NCBI RefSeq assembly: GCF_003007715.1 | Contig: NZ_PXNO01000023.1 | Location: 186,001-250,000, forward strand | Length of the DNA stretch: 64,000 nt | Origin: Marinobacter shengliensis | GTDB lineage: Bacteria > Pseudomonadota > Gammaproteobacteria > Pseudomonadales > Oleiphilaceae | Direction: 5' to 3' | Shown here: piece by piece, positions 20,249 to 29,994 of the stretch | How positions within the stretch are numbered: the stretch's first letter is position 1 | Layout of the letters: the number at the start of each line of letters is the position of its first letter | Notes under the pieces: generated by a model | The model's input: the letters and a program-made list of their open reading frames with translations, nothing else | The model's database searches: none | Told to the model about the DNA's origin: nothing | Position numbers and translations under genes: made by a program

Positions 20249-20995
20249 TCAGTGCGCCAGCACCCGTGACAGAAATGCCTGGGTACGCTCGTTCTGGGGA
20301 TTGTCGAAGACATCGTCGGGCCTGCCTTCCTCGACAATCTGGCCTTCATGAATGTAGATCACCCGGTCTGCGACTTCCCGGGCAAATCCCATCTCGTGGG
20401 TAACCACCATCATGGTCATCCCCTCCTTGGCCAGCTCCCGCATGACATCCAGCACCTCCCCGATCATTTCCGGGTCTAGCGCCGAGGTAGGTTCGTCGAA
20501 CAGCATCAATCGGGGTTCCATGGCGAGGGCCCGGGCGATGGCTACCCGTTGCTGCTGGCCACCCGACAACTGGCTGGGGTATTTGTCGGCCTGGTTGCCG
20601 ATGCCCACTCTGTCCAGCAGGCGCTCTGCGGTGGCGTTGGCCACTACCTGGGACGCCTTTTTGACTTTCATGGGGGCCAGCATGATGTTCTTTCGTACCG
20701 TCAGGTGAGGGAACAGATTGAACTGCTGGAACACCATGCCCACTTCCTTGCGTATTTCCGACAATGCCTGCTGGTTGCCACCTTTGGGCGCGAGTTTCTG
20801 GTTATCTACTTCCAGGACGCCGGATTCATATTCTTCAAGGCCGTTCACACAGCGGATCAAAGTGGACTTGCCGGAGCCGCTGGCACCGATAATCACCACT
20901 ACTTCTCCCTGCTCGACGGTAAGGTCAATATCCTTGAGGACATGCAGTTTGCCGAAGTACTTGTTCATGCCCTTCATTTTCACAATCTGAGTCAT
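20249..20995 (-). CDS. Polar amino-acid ABC transporter ATP-binding protein (GlnQ-like)
   Basis: A 248-residue ATPase of the polar amino-acid uptake type. It has Walker [10 protein letters not shown] near residue 37, the signature [15 protein letters not shown], Walker [13 protein letters not shown] and the H-loop [15 protein letters not shown]. It is the third gene of a three-gene operon (binding protein, permease, ATPase), 13 bases after the permease. GlnQ-type is the best match, but glutamate, arginine or another amino acid is also possible. Confidence 0.92.
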   Translation of the reverse strand: MTQIVKMKGMNKYFGKLHVLKDIDLTVEQGEVVVIIGASGSGKSTLIRCVNGLEEYESGVLEVDNQKLAPKGGNQQALSEIRKEVGMVFQQFNLFPHLTVRKNIMLAPMKVKKASQVVANATAERLLDRVGIGNQADKYPSQLSGGQQQRVAIARALAMEPRLMLFDEPTSALDPEMIGEVLDVMRELAKEGMTMMVVTHEMGFAREVADRVIYIHEGQIVEEGRPDDVFDNPQNERTQAFLSRVLAH

Positions 20996-21008
20996 TTGTC
21001 GGGCTCCT

Positions 21009-21680
21009 TCAGACAGACGCTACGCCACGGCGCTCAAGCAAACGCAGGAGCAGGGACAGAGTTAAGGTGATGGCCAGGTACATGAGCGCCACCACGAAAT
21101 ACACCTCGAACGCGGTAAACGTGTTGGCAATGTACACCTGCCCCTGGCGGACCAGTTCACCTACGCCGATGACAGAAAACAGGGACGTGTCTTTGATGCT
21201 GACAATGCCCTGGTTGCCCAGTGGCGGAATCATGCGCCGGAACGCCTGGGGCCAGATGATGGACCAGAAGGTCTGGGTTCTTGAGAGACCGAGCGACAGG
21301 CCGGCTTCGGTCTGGCCTTTGTCGATGGACTGCACGCCACCGCGTACCACTTCGGAAATATAAGCGCCGGAATTGAGTGCGATGGCTGCAATGCCAGCGG
21401 TGAGTGGGTCGATGGGCCCACCGATCAGGTCTGGCAGGCCGTAGAAAATAAACAGGACCTGAACCAGAATCGGCGTGCCACGAAAAATCTCGATGTAGGC
21501 AATGGCTGGCCAGCGCAGGAACCAGCTTTTGTTGATGCTCAGCAAACCGAACAGGATGCCCAGCACAAAGCCAATGGCCAGGCCGCCAAAGGAAATCATC
21601 AAAGTGTAGGGGATGCCTTTGGCCAGAAATGGAATGGCATGGATTGCTGCCTGCCAGTCAAACTGAAACTGGAATTCCAC
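21009..21680 (-). CDS. Polar amino-acid ABC transporter permease (GlnP-like)
   Basis: A 223-residue inner-membrane permease with about five helices. It has the HisM/GlnP-type EAA loop ([29 protein letters not shown]) and the usual [20 protein letters not shown] motif. It lies between the binding-protein gene and the ATPase gene. A single permease gene implies a homodimeric channel. Confidence 0.92.
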   Translation of the reverse strand: MEFQFQFDWQAAIHAIPFLAKGIPYTLMISFGGLAIGFVLGILFGLLSINKSWFLRWPAIAYIEIFRGTPILVQVLFIFYGLPDLIGGPIDPLTAGIAAIALNSGAYISEVVRGGVQSIDKGQTEAGLSLGLSRTQTFWSIIWPQAFRRMIPPLGNQGIVSIKDTSLFSVIGVGELVRQGQVYIANTFTAFEVYFVVALMYLAITLTLSLLLRLLERRGVASV

Positions 21681-21751
21681 AGTGTGAGTCTCCGTTGAGT
21701 TGGGAGGAACCGGTCAGGGCGTTGTACGCCCTGACCAGAACGGATGGCGGG

Positions 21752-22510
21752 TTACTTGTCTTCAGGCATGGGGCCAAACCATTTTTCATAAATGGCCTTG
21801 TAGGTGCCATCCTCTTTAATAGAAGCCAGTGCTTCATTGACCGGGCCAACCCATTTACTACCCTTCTTCAGGGCGATACCGTACTGCTGGCCTTCATAAA
21901 GCTGGCCGACGGTTTTCACCCGGCCTTCGCCACGGGTGCTGGCAAAGTAGCCTACATTGGGAGCATCGTAGAACACGGCATCGATGGACCGCGACATCAG
22001 CGCCATATACATATCGGAGCTGCCCGGGTACGGCGTGACACCGCCATTGTTATCCAGGTTCTGCATCAGGAAGTCGTAACTGGTGCTGCCGATCTTGGTG
22101 CCAACTTTCTTGCCCTCAAGATCAGAAAGCTCATCGACATCACTGTTGTTTGCCCGCACCAGAATCCGCAGGCCTGAGTCGTAGTAGGGATCAGAAAAAT
22201 CGACAATCTGCTTGCGCTCTTCGGTGATGGTTATGCCGGCAATCGCGATATCCACGTTACCGGTTTGCAGGGCCGGGATAATGCCGTTGAAATCCATGGT
22301 CTGCAGGTTGTACTCAAATCCCGCGCGCTCGGCCACCTCAGAGATGATATCCATGTCGAAACCGATCATCTCGCCGGTTTCCTGGTCCATCATTTCAAAG
22401 GGGACAAAACTGGGGTCGGTCACCACTCGGAGGGTTTCTGCGCTAACGGTTGACGCTGCAACCGACAATGCCAGACCAGCGCCCAGTGTTTTCAGCCATT
22501 TCGTGCTCAT
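21752..22510 (-). CDS. Polar amino-acid ABC transporter substrate-binding protein (GlnH-like)
   Basis: A 252-residue periplasmic binding protein of family 3. The start is ATG 22510, behind AGGAGA; the longer frame to 22564 would precede the signal peptide with charged residues. The signal peptide has the core TLGAGLALSVAASTVSA. The mature part has the family patterns LRVVTDPSFVPFE, GFDMDIISEVA, DIAIAGITITEERKQIVDFS and GSTSYDFL. It is the first gene of the operon with the permease and ATPase, so it probably binds glutamine or a similar amino acid. Confidence 0.92.
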   Translation of the reverse strand: MSTKWLKTLGAGLALSVAASTVSAETLRVVTDPSFVPFEMMDQETGEMIGFDMDIISEVAERAGFEYNLQTMDFNGIIPALQTGNVDIAIAGITITEERKQIVDFSDPYYDSGLRILVRANNSDVDELSDLEGKKVGTKIGSTSYDFLMQNLDNNGGVTPYPGSSDMYMALMSRSIDAVFYDAPNVGYFASTRGEGRVKTVGQLYEGQQYGIALKKGSKWVGPVNEALASIKEDGTYKAIYEKWFGPMPEDK

Positions 22511-22690
22511 GTGATCTCCTTTCTGTTTTTTTATGCTCCATTTGCCCGGTAAGGCAATTCGCACAGGTAACCGCTTTTAACGCTTGCCGTGCGAGGAGCG
22601 TTGATGGGGATACATCAGACACAGCCTAGACCAGAAAAGCAGGATTTGCAGAAAATCAGTTGGTTATGAAACTGGGGAGGGAGAAAGAGA

Positions 22691-22718
22691 AAGCCCTCTG
22701 CCGGCTGGCAGAGGGCTT
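22691..22718 (-). terminator. Hairpin terminator after metF
   Basis: A perfect 12-bp stem (AAGCCCTCTGCC paired with its complement) with a 4-nt loop, 12 bases past the metF stop. On the minus strand it is followed by TCTCTTTCTCC, a pyrimidine-rich but not pure T tract, so intrinsic termination is likely but perhaps not complete. Confidence 0.75.
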
Positions 22719-22729
22719 CGGGGAGCAGA

Positions 22730-23599
22730 TCAGAAAGCGATCTTCTCCCGGTCGCTGATGCCCAGATTCTTCCAGATGGAGATACTGGGTTCAGCCTGGT
22801 TCAGGGTGTAGAAGTGCAGCCCGGGCGCCCCGGCTTTCAGCAGCTTTTCGCACATCTCGGTGACCACTTCTTCGCCGAACTTGCGGATGCTGTCGGTGTC
22901 GTCGCCGTAGGCTTCGAGTTGCTTGCGGATCCAGCGAGGGATTTCCGCGCCGCACATATCCGAGAACCGCACCAGGCTGGAGAAGTTGACGATAGGCATG
23001 ATGCCCGGCACCACCGGAATGGTGACGCCCATCTTCTCCAGACGGTCGATGAAGTAGAAGTAACTGTCGGCATTGAAGAAGTACTGGGTGATGGCGCTGT
23101 TGGCGCCGGCCTGTACCTTCCGTGCGAAGTTCTTCAGGTCTTCCTCGGCGTTGCGCGCCTGGGGATGAAACTCCGGGTAGGCTGCCACTTCCAGATTGAA
23201 GTGATCACCGCTGTGCTCCCGGATAAACTCCACCAGCTCGTTGGCGTAACGCAGCTCACCGGAGGCGCCCATACCTGAGGGCAGGTCGCCGCGCAGGGCG
23301 ACAATCCGGTTGATGCCGTTCTCTTTATACAGATCCAGCAGCTCCCCGATCTCTGCGCGGGTACCACCCACGCAGGACAGATGCGGTGCTGTGGAAATGC
23401 CCTGCTTGTGCAGGTTCAGTACCGTTTCAATGGTGCGGTCCCGGGTGGAACCGCCGGCGCCGAAGGTGACCGAGAAGAAATCCGGGTTCACCTCGGCCAG
23501 CTGGTTGCGCACCGCCTGGAGTTTTTCCTTGCCCTGATCGGTCTTGGGCGGGAAAAACTCAAAGCTGAAACGGCGCTTGAATTGCTTCTGGGATTCCAT
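22730..23599 (-). CDS. metF: 5,10-methylenetetrahydrofolate reductase MetF
   Basis: A 289-residue FAD-dependent enzyme, the usual bacterial length. It reduces methylene-THF to methyl-THF for methionine synthesis. The N-terminal FSFEFFPPKTDQGKEKL and the middle NRIVALRGDLP and SAITQYFFNADSYFYFIDRL are diagnostic. It follows ahcY by 12 bases and is very probably in one operon with it. With sahR, metK and ahcY it forms a compact activated-methyl-cycle locus. Confidence 0.97.
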   Translation of the reverse strand: MESQKQFKRRFSFEFFPPKTDQGKEKLQAVRNQLAEVNPDFFSVTFGAGGSTRDRTIETVLNLHKQGISTAPHLSCVGGTRAEIGELLDLYKENGINRIVALRGDLPSGMGASGELRYANELVEFIREHSGDHFNLEVAAYPEFHPQARNAEEDLKNFARKVQAGANSAITQYFFNADSYFYFIDRLEKMGVTIPVVPGIMPIVNFSSLVRFSDMCGAEIPRWIRKQLEAYGDDTDSIRKFGEEVVTEMCEKLLKAGAPGLHFYTLNQAEPSISIWKNLGISDREKIAF

Positions 23600-23611
23600 G
23601 ATCGTTTCCGC

Positions 23612-25006
23612 TTAGTACCTGTAGCTTTCCGGCTTGTACGGGCCTTCGACCGGCACACCGATGTATTTTGCCTGGTCTGGCGTCATCTTGGTGATCACAC
23701 CACCAAAACCTTCCACCATCGCGCGGGCCACTTCTTCGTCCAGCTGCTTGGGCAGAACCTGAACGTAAACGCCCTTGGCCTTGGACTCTTCCGGCAGGTC
23801 AGCAAACTTGCGCTCGAACAGGTACATCTGGGCCAGCACCTGGTTGGCGAAGGAGCCATCCATGATCCGAGACGGGTGACCGGTGGCGTTGCCCAGGTTC
23901 ACCAGGCGGCCTTCGGACAACAGGATCAGGTGGTCGTTGCTGGCCTTGTCACGGTAGATCACGTGAACCTGCGGCTTGACCTCGTCCCACTCCCAGTTCT
24001 TGCGCATGTAGGCAGTGTCGATTTCGTTATCGAAGTGGCCGATGTTGCACACCACAGCACCGTTCTTCAGGGCCTTCAGCATGTTGGCGTCGCACACGTT
24101 GACGTTACCGGTGGTGGTCACCAGCAGGTCGGTGGTGCCCAGCAGATCAGTGTTGATGCCCTGCTCAGTGCCGGTGTTGATGCCGTCGATGTACGGAGAC
24201 ACTACTTCAAAGCCGTCCATGCAGGCCTGCATGGCGCAGATCGGGTCGGCTTCGGTCACTTTTACGATCATGCCTTCCTGACGCAGGGAAAGGGCAGAGC
24301 CTTTACCTACGTCACCGTAACCGATCACCAGCGCTTTCTTGCCAGACAGCAGGTGGTCGGTAGCACGCTTGATGGCGTCGTTCAGGCTGTGACGACAGCC
24401 GTACTTGTTGTCGTTCTTGGATTTGGTGACTGAGTCGTTCACGTTGATCGCCGGGATCTTCAGGGTGCCGTCACGCAGCATTTCCTGCAGGCGGTGAACG
24501 CCGGTGGTGGTTTCTTCGGTCACACCGTGGCACTTGTTGATGATGGCCGGGTACTCTTTATGAAGTACTTCGGTCAGGTCGCCGCCGTCATCCAGGATCA
24601 TGTTGGGTTCCCAGCCGTCTACGTCCGCACCCACGGTGCGGTGCAGGCACCATTCGTATTCTTCATCGGTTTCGCCTTTCCAGGCGAACACGGGTATGCC
24701 TTGTGCTGCGATGGCGGCTGCGGCCTGGTCTTGGGTGGAGAAGATGTTGCACGATGACCAGCGCACGTTAGCGCCGAGCTCCACCAGGGTTTCAATCAAT
24801 ACGGCGGTCTGGATGGTCATGTGGATGCAGCCCATGATGTTGGCGCCTTTCAGCGGCTGCTCGGCTTTGTATTTCTCGCGCAGTTTCATCAGGGCGGGCA
24901 TTTCGCCTTCGGCGATTTTGATTTCCTTGCGACCCCAGTCGGCGAGGGTGATGTCGCGGACTTTGTAGTCTTCAAACGTGGTCAGTTTTTCTGCCGGAGT
25001 GCTCAT
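23612..25006 (-). CDS. ahcY: S-adenosylhomocysteinase AhcY
   Basis: A 464-residue enzyme that splits S-adenosylhomocysteine into adenosine and homocysteine. The NAD-binding motif [10 protein letters not shown] and the strictly conserved C-terminal [22 protein letters not shown] ending are present. The start is preceded by AGGAGA. The leader between metK and ahcY contains two variable-arm hairpin elements. I found no SAH riboswitch consensus there, which fits control by the nearby SahR-type protein, but I see no copy of its operator directly before ahcY. Confidence 0.98.
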   Translation of the reverse strand: MSTPAEKLTTFEDYKVRDITLADWGRKEIKIAEGEMPALMKLREKYKAEQPLKGANIMGCIHMTIQTAVLIETLVELGANVRWSSCNIFSTQDQAAAAIAAQGIPVFAWKGETDEEYEWCLHRTVGADVDGWEPNMILDDGGDLTEVLHKEYPAIINKCHGVTEETTTGVHRLQEMLRDGTLKIPAINVNDSVTKSKNDNKYGCRHSLNDAIKRATDHLLSGKKALVIGYGDVGKGSALSLRQEGMIVKVTEADPICAMQACMDGFEVVSPYIDGINTGTEQGINTDLLGTTDLLVTTTGNVNVCDANMLKALKNGAVVCNIGHFDNEIDTAYMRKNWEWDEVKPQVHVIYRDKASNDHLILLSEGRLVNLGNATGHPSRIMDGSFANQVLAQMYLFERKFADLPEESKAKGVYVQVLPKQLDEEVARAMVEGFGGVITKMTPDQAKYIGVPVEGPYKPESYRY

Positions 25007-25078
25007 TTGGGTGTTCTCCTGTCAGCCTTTCTCTACGGTCCCGGAACATTATCGGGTACCGCCTGTATGGGTTGTGTC

Positions 25079-25184
25079 GGAGATGGGGAACGTCTTTCGC
25101 GGAACCGCTACGAGCACATCCATGTGCGCTTCTCTCAGGCCATCCTTGGCCTTCGAAATTCCGCGAAAGACGTTCCCCATCTCC
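25079..25184. repeat. Variable-arm hairpin element, copy B
   Basis: Perfect 26-nt arms (25079-25104 and 25159-25184) surround a 54-nt core. Read on the minus strand, the core holds two small hairpins, one around GGCCAAGGATGGCC and one around GCACATGGATGTGC, followed by TCGTAGCGG. It begins 73 bases upstream of the ahcY start, so it would fold in an ahcY leader RNA. Its arm shares GGAACGTCTTTC with the arm of copy C next to it. Confidence 0.88.
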
Positions 25185-25297
25185 TCTCTCAAACTTTTGG
25201 CGTATGCCGTCTCCGGTACGCCGAAATACTGAATTTGGCCTTCTTTCAGCGTCTTGCATGAAAGAGTTTTCGATAAGCCCTCACCACAAGTGCAAAA

Positions 25298-25405
25298 GCG
25301 GTGGTGAGGAACGTCTTTCCGGGACTATCTTTGGCCATGGATGGCCAAAGCTAAGCGCCCACGGACGGCTTGAGCGTGTCCCGGAAAGACGTTCCTTGCC
25401 GCCGC
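25298..25405. repeat. Variable-arm hairpin element, copy C
   Basis: 28-nt arms (25298-25325 and 25378-25405) pair with three exceptions, all of which would be G-U pairs in RNA. The 52-nt core has a perfect 10-bp hairpin with a two-base loop (CTTTGGCCAT and its complement) and then AAGCGCCCACGGACGGCTT and GAGCGT. This is the only one of the five copies whose core points against the surrounding genes. Confidence 0.88.
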
Positions 25406-25469
25406 CCACTCCAAAATCAGAGGGCCGGGCCAAAATAGGGCCCAACTCAAAGAGTCAGACCCAAAATCG

Positions 25470-26660
25470 TCAGATGCCTGCAGCGTCCTTCAGAGCCGCA
25501 GCGCGGTCGGTCTTCTCCCACGGGAACGCGGTGAAGGTCTTGCCGCCAACGGTCATCTCGTATGGGTCGCGGCCGAAGTGGCCGTAGGCTGCGGTGGCCC
25601 GGTACATCGGGTGCAGCAGGTCCAGCATGTTGGTGATCGCATAGGGGCGCAGGTCGAAGTGCGCGCGTACCAGGTCGATGATCTTGTCGTCGCTGATCTT
25701 GCCAGTGCCAAACGTGTTCAAAGAAATGGAGGTCGGCTGGGCTACACCGATGGCGTAGGACACCTGGATCTCGCATTTCTCGGCCAGGCCGGCGGCGACG
25801 ATGTTCTTGGCCACGTAACGACCGGCATAGGCGGCAGAACGGTCAACCTTCGAGGGGTCTTTGCCGGAGAACGCACCACCGCCGTGACGGGCCATGCCGC
25901 CGTAGGTGTCTACGATGATCTTACGGCCGGTCAGGCCACAGTCGCCCACCGGGCCGCCGATCACGAACTTGCCGGTCGGGTTGATGTGGAACTGGGTGTC
26001 TTTGTGCAGCAGTTCTTCCGGCAGCGTGTGCTTGACGATCAGTTCCATCACCGCTTCTTTCAGGTCTTCCTGGGTCACGTCCGGGTCGTGCTGGGTGGAC
26101 AGAACCACGGCATCGATACCGACAACCTGGCCGTTCTCATAGCGGCAGGTGACCTGGCTCTTGGCGTCCGGGCGCAGCCACGGCAGCAGGCCGCTCTTGC
26201 GGGCTTCGGCCTGGCGCTGTACCAGCCGGTGAGAGAAGGTAATCGGGGCCGGCATCAGCACGTCGGTTTCGTTGCTGGCGTAGCCGAACATCAGGCCCTG
26301 GTCGCCGGCGCCCTGGTCTTCCGGCTTTTGGCGGTCAACGCCCTGGGCGATGTCGACAGACTGTTTGCCGATGATATTGATCACGCCACAGGTGTCGCCG
26401 TCGTAGCCCACGTCTGAGGAGGTGTAGCCGATGTCTTTGATCACACCGCGCACCAGGTCTTCCAGGTCTACCCAGGCGCTGGTGGTGATTTCACCGCCAA
26501 CGATGGCAACGCCGGTCTTGACCATGGTTTCGCAGGCCACGCGGGCGTGCGGGTCGTCGGCCAGGATGGCATCCAGTACCGCATCGGAAATCTGGTCGGC
26601 CAGTTTGTCCGGGTGGCCTTCAGAGACCGATTCGGAGGTGAAGATGTTGTAGTCAGACAT
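25470..26660 (-). CDS. metK: S-adenosylmethionine synthetase MetK
   Basis: A 396-residue methionine adenosyltransferase that makes SAM from methionine and ATP. Conserved elements include [20 protein letters not shown] at the N-terminus, the ATP loop [12 protein letters not shown] and the metal-binding [20 protein letters not shown] palindrome very similar to the one before sahR lies 58 bases upstream of the start (26718-26737), so SahR control is likely. Confidence 0.98.
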   Translation of the reverse strand: MSDYNIFTSESVSEGHPDKLADQISDAVLDAILADDPHARVACETMVKTGVAIVGGEITTSAWVDLEDLVRGVIKDIGYTSSDVGYDGDTCGVINIIGKQSVDIAQGVDRQKPEDQGAGDQGLMFGYASNETDVLMPAPITFSHRLVQRQAEARKSGLLPWLRPDAKSQVTCRYENGQVVGIDAVVLSTQHDPDVTQEDLKEAVMELIVKHTLPEELLHKDTQFHINPTGKFVIGGPVGDCGLTGRKIIVDTYGGMARHGGGAFSGKDPSKVDRSAAYAGRYVAKNIVAAGLAEKCEIQVSYAIGVAQPTSISLNTFGTGKISDDKIIDLVRAHFDLRPYAITNMLDLLHPMYRATAAYGHFGRDPYEMTVGGKTFTAFPWEKTDRAAALKDAAGI

Positions 26661-26695
26661 AGCGGTGCTCCTTTGTGAGCGTTTTCAAAGTCAGT

Positions 26696-26713
26696 GTACG
26701 TATTTCTACGTAC
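26696..26713. promoter_or_regulatory. Perfect inverted repeat before metK (GTACGTA-N4-TACGTAC)
   Basis: An 18-nt perfect inverted repeat with a TTTC spacer, 36 bases before the metK start and 4 bases from the SahR-like palindrome. It does not match that palindrome, so it may be a separate protein site or a short leader hairpin. Confidence 0.4.
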
Positions 26714-26717
26714 GACA

Positions 26718-26737
26718 ATATCAAAGTTTTTTGATGT
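26718..26737. promoter_or_regulatory. Probable SahR operator before metK
   Basis: ATATCAAAGTTTTTTGATGT is a near palindrome that matches the site before sahR (27801-27820) at 18 of 20 positions. It lies 58 bases upstream of the metK start. The form ATATCAA-N6-TTGATAT agrees with ArsR-type binding and with the SahR regulon described in proteobacteria, where metK is a common target. Confidence 0.75.
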
Positions 26738-26756
26738 TCCAGTATCCGCGCAGGCC

Positions 26757-27758
26757 TCAGCCCGTTGCGGTCGTTTTCCAGAATTCCCTGACCTGCACCT
26801 GAAAACCGTTGCGCAGGCCAATAAACAGTTGCTCTCCGGCGGTCAGACCGGCATCAGCGGCCCAGGCGGTCAGCTCTTCCGGCTCAAAGCCAAGCCAGAG
26901 GTCGCCGCAATTCTCTTTCGCCCAGTCCTGATCATGGCTGCACAAATCACTGACGATAAAACAGCCACCGCTGTTCATCAGTGCCGCGGCATCCAGGAAG
27001 ATGTCCGCCGGGCTGGGCACATGGTGCAGCACCATGTTGGCGACGATCAGGTCAAAGGCATCACCGCGGGCCAGCAGGGTGTCGGTGACGCCTTCAATCA
27101 AATCCACATTATTCAAACGCTCATCAATACAGGTGCGGGTGGCCTTGGCCAGCATGTCCTTGCTGTTATCCAGCGCTACCACGTGTTCAAACAGGGCTGA
27201 CAGTACGGGCAGGAAGGCACCTTCACCTGGGCCGATTTCCAGCGCACTGCGCCATTCTTGCCGGGTCGTGCGCTTGCGGATCAGCTCTGCTGTGGGCTCG
27301 GCATACAGGTCAAAGGCTGCAATCAATTCCTGTTGTTCCCGGAACTGCTCCGAGTGTCGGGAGAAAAACGCCTGGGACTGCTCCGCCCGCTGCTCACGTA
27401 TTGCCTCAATCTTTTCTTCCAGCTGCGGCGGCAAGGGCACGCGGTCTACCGTCTCGAATATCTGCCGGATCGCCTGGTCCGCCAGTTTGTCGCTGTCCAG
27501 ATGCAGGGGGCGGCGGTAGAAAATGGCGTTGCCTTCACGCTGGGGTTCCAGCAACCCGGCCTTGTTCATCACTTTCAGGTGATGGCTCATGCCGGACTGG
27601 CGCATATCAAACAGCTGGCTCAGCTCAAGCACGCCGAAGGTGTCACGGCGCAGCACCCGCAGGATCTCCAGGCGCAGGGGGTCTCCGCTCGCCTTGAAGA
27701 TCGGTGCCAGGGTGTCCACAGAGGACAGTTCGTTAGCATGTGCATTGAGTGAGGTCAT
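26757..27758 (-). CDS. SahR-like regulator: ArsR DNA-binding domain fused to SAM-dependent methyltransferase
   Basis: A 333-residue protein. I prefer ATG 27758 over an upstream TTG at 27767; neither has a clear ribosome site. Residues 10-80 form an ArsR winged helix (KASGDPLRLEILRVLRRD, then MRQSGMSHHLKVMNKAGLL). A linker leads to a class I methyltransferase domain at about 160-310 with ALEIGPGEGAFLPVL and MVLHHVPSPADIF. This fusion, next to metK and ahcY, is the known architecture of SahR, which senses S-adenosylhomocysteine and represses methionine-cycle genes. A palindrome stands 43 bases before its start, so it probably represses itself. It has no arsenic-binding cysteine motif. Confidence 0.85.
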   Translation of the reverse strand: MTSLNAHANELSSVDTLAPIFKASGDPLRLEILRVLRRDTFGVLELSQLFDMRQSGMSHHLKVMNKAGLLEPQREGNAIFYRRPLHLDSDKLADQAIRQIFETVDRVPLPPQLEEKIEAIREQRAEQSQAFFSRHSEQFREQQELIAAFDLYAEPTAELIRKRTTRQEWRSALEIGPGEGAFLPVLSALFEHVVALDNSKDMLAKATRTCIDERLNNVDLIEGVTDTLLARGDAFDLIVANMVLHHVPSPADIFLDAAALMNSGGCFIVSDLCSHDQDWAKENCGDLWLGFEPEELTAWAADAGLTAGEQLFIGLRNGFQVQVREFWKTTATG

Positions 27759-27800
27759 GGTTGGCAAGTGTAGGGGGGATTAGTTGGTCGATCAATAGTC

Positions 27801-27820
27801 ATATCAAAATTTTTTGATAT
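27801..27820. promoter_or_regulatory. Probable SahR operator before sahR
   Basis: ATATCAAAATTTTTTGATAT is an almost perfect 20-nt palindrome in the space between the divergent sahR and tkt genes, 43 bases from the sahR start and 173 from tkt. It matches the site before metK at 18 of 20 positions. Its position suits sahR autoregulation; an effect on tkt is less likely but possible. Confidence 0.75.
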
Positions 27821-27993
27821 AGATTTATGGCTTTGTGAAATCAGTTGCTTTGGCGAGTTTGTGCCGCCGCCATCGGAAAACCACTACATATGGATTTGCC
27901 CCGGCATACCGTAATCGGCGAAAATACGCGCCTTCTTTTTAAGCAGTTTTTGCAGCTTGAATTCTTTTCCTGAAAAACACTGGAGAATAGTCA

Positions 27994-29994
27994 ATGTCGT
28001 CCCGTAAAGATCTCGCCAACGCCATTCGCGCGCTGAGCATGGATGCGGTTCAGAAAGCCAAGTCCGGCCACCCGGGTGCGCCCATGGGTATGGCGGATAT
28101 CGCCGAGGTACTGTGGAACGATTACCTCAGCCACAACCCGGCCAACCCTCAGTGGGCCAACCGTGACCGCTTTGTGCTGTCTAACGGCCATGGCTCCATG
28201 CTGCAGTATTCGCTGCTGCACCTGAGTGGGTACGACGTCTCCATTGACGACATCAAGAACTTCCGCCAGCTGCACTCCAAAACCCCGGGCCACCCGGAAT
28301 ACGGCTATACGCCGGGCATCGAGACCACCACTGGCCCGCTGGGGCAGGGCATTGCCAATGCCGTTGGTTTCGCGTTGGCCGAGAAATCCCTGGCGGCGCA
28401 GTTCAACCGCCCGGGCCACGAGATTGTTGATCACTACACCTACGCATTTCTGGGCGATGGCTGCCTGATGGAAGGCATCTCCCACGAAGTCGCCTCCCTG
28501 GCCGGTACTTTGGGCCTGGGTAAACTGGTGTTCTTCTACGACGACAACGGCATTTCCATTGATGGTGAAGTAGAAGGCTGGTTTACCGACGACACGCCCA
28601 AGCGTTTCGAATCCTACGGCTGGCAGGTTATCCCGAACGTGGATGGCCACGATGCCGATGCCATTCGTGCGGCCATCGAAGCGGCCCGCGCGAATACCGA
28701 TCAGCCCACCATCATCTGCTGCAAAACCATCATCGGCTTTGGTTCCCCCAATAAACAGGGCAAGGAAGATTGCCACGGCGCCCCGCTGGGTGACGATGAA
28801 ATCGCCCTGACCCGGGAAGCGCTGGGCTGGCAGCACGGTCCGTTTGAAGTTCCTTCTGAAATTTACGCAGCCTGGGATGCCAAAGAAAAAGGCGTTGCTG
28901 CCCAGAAGGCATGGGAAGAGAAATTCGCCGCCTACGAAAAAGCCGAGCCGGAACTGGCCGCTGAGTTCAAGCGCCGTATGGCCGGCGAACTGCCGGCAGA
29001 TTTCGCCCAGAAGGCACAGGCCTACATTCAGGAATGCCAGGACAAGGGCGACACCATCGCTTCCCGTAAGGCATCCCAGAACACCCTGAACGCCTATGGC
29101 CCGCTGCTGCCGGAACTGATGGGCGGCTCCGCCGATCTGGCCGGTTCCAACCTGACCATCTGGTCTGGCTGCAAAGGTGTGACCAAAGACGACGCCTCCG
29201 GCAACTATATCTATTACGGTGTGCGCGAGTTCGGTATGGCGGCCATCATGAACGGCATCGCCCTGCACGGTGGTTTTGTTCCCTACGGCGCCACCTTCCT
29301 GATCTTCATGGAATACTGCCGCAACGCGGTACGCATGGCGGCTCTGATGAAGCAGCGCTCCATCTTTGTCTTCACCCACGACTCCATCGGTCTGGGCGAA
29401 GACGGCCCCACGCACCAGCCCATCGAGCAGATGGCCAGCCTGCGCACCACGCCGAACATGAGCATGTGGCGCCCGGCCGATACCGTGGAATCTGCGGTGG
29501 CCTGGAAAGCCGCCCTCGAGCGCATCGACGGCCCCACCGCCATGGTGTTCTCTCGTCAGAACCTGCCGCACCAGCAGCGTGACGCCGAGCAGCTGGCCAA
29601 CGTTGCCAAGGGTGGATACGTGCTGTCTGACAGCGAAGGCACCCCGGAGCTGATCCTGATTGCCACCGGCTCTGAAGTGGCCCTGGCCCAAGACGTTGCC
29701 CTCAAGCTGCGCGAGCAGGGCAAGGCTGTGCGTGTGGTGTCCATGCCGTCTACCGATGTATTCGACGCCCAGAGCGCCGAGTACAAGCAACAGGTGCTGC
29801 CGCTGGAAGTCACCAACCGCATCGCCATCGAAGCCGGCATTGCTGACTACTGGTACAAGTACGTGGGCCTGGACGGCCGGGTTGTGGGCATGACCACCTT
29901 CGGTGAGTCTGCGCCTGCTGGCGAGCTGTTCAAGGAATTCGGCTTCACCGTCGATAACATCCTGGAAGTGGCTGACGAGCTCCTGGACGCCTGA
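27994..29994 (+). CDS. tkt: Transketolase
   Basis: A 666-residue thiamine-diphosphate enzyme of the pentose phosphate pathway, matching the usual bacterial length. It has the TPP-binding region [20 protein letters not shown] and DDNGISIDG. Further family segments are [15 protein letters not shown] near the N-terminus and [16 protein letters not shown] near the end. The start follows TGGAGAA. It is the first gene of tkt-epd-pgk-fba and overlaps epd by one base (TGATG), a sign of translational coupling. Confidence 0.97.
   Translation: MSSRKDLANAIRALSMDAVQKAKSGHPGAPMGMADIAEVLWNDYLSHNPANPQWANRDRFVLSNGHGSMLQYSLLHLSGYDVSIDDIKNFRQLHSKTPGHPEYGYTPGIETTTGPLGQGIANAVGFALAEKSLAAQFNRPGHEIVDHYTYAFLGDGCLMEGISHEVASLAGTLGLGKLVFFYDDNGISIDGEVEGWFTDDTPKRFESYGWQVIPNVDGHDADAIRAAIEAARANTDQPTIICCKTIIGFGSPNKQGKEDCHGAPLGDDEIALTREALGWQHGPFEVPSEIYAAWDAKEKGVAAQKAWEEKFAAYEKAEPELAAEFKRRMAGELPADFAQKAQAYIQECQDKGDTIASRKASQNTLNAYGPLLPELMGGSADLAGSNLTIWSGCKGVTKDDASGNYIYYGVREFGMAAIMNGIALHGGFVPYGATFLIFMEYCRNAVRMAALMKQRSIFVFTHDSIGLGEDGPTHQPIEQMASLRTTPNMSMWRPADTVESAVAWKAALERIDGPTAMVFSRQNLPHQQRDAEQLANVAKGGYVLSDSEGTPELILIATGSEVALAQDVALKLREQGKAVRVVSMPSTDVFDAQSAEYKQQVLPLEVTNRIAIEAGIADYWYKYVGLDGRVVGMTTFGESAPAGELFKEFGFTVDNILEVADELLDA

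Larger units (their letters stand above)
25007..25469. other. metK-ahcY intergenic region with two hairpin elements
   Basis: About 460 bases between two minus-strand genes. The region holds two variable-arm inverted repeats, 25079-25184 and 25298-25405, separated by about 110 bases, and the ahcY ribosome-binding site. I see no open frame with family features. The ahcY promoter, if separate from metK, would have to lie in the short stretch 25010-25078 or between the two elements. Confidence 0.6.

Noticed and set aside
25007..25078. SAH riboswitch before ahcY
   Set aside because: The leader does not show the conserved SAH-aptamer segments; the paired elements present are the long variable-arm hairpins, and control by a SahR-type protein is more likely.
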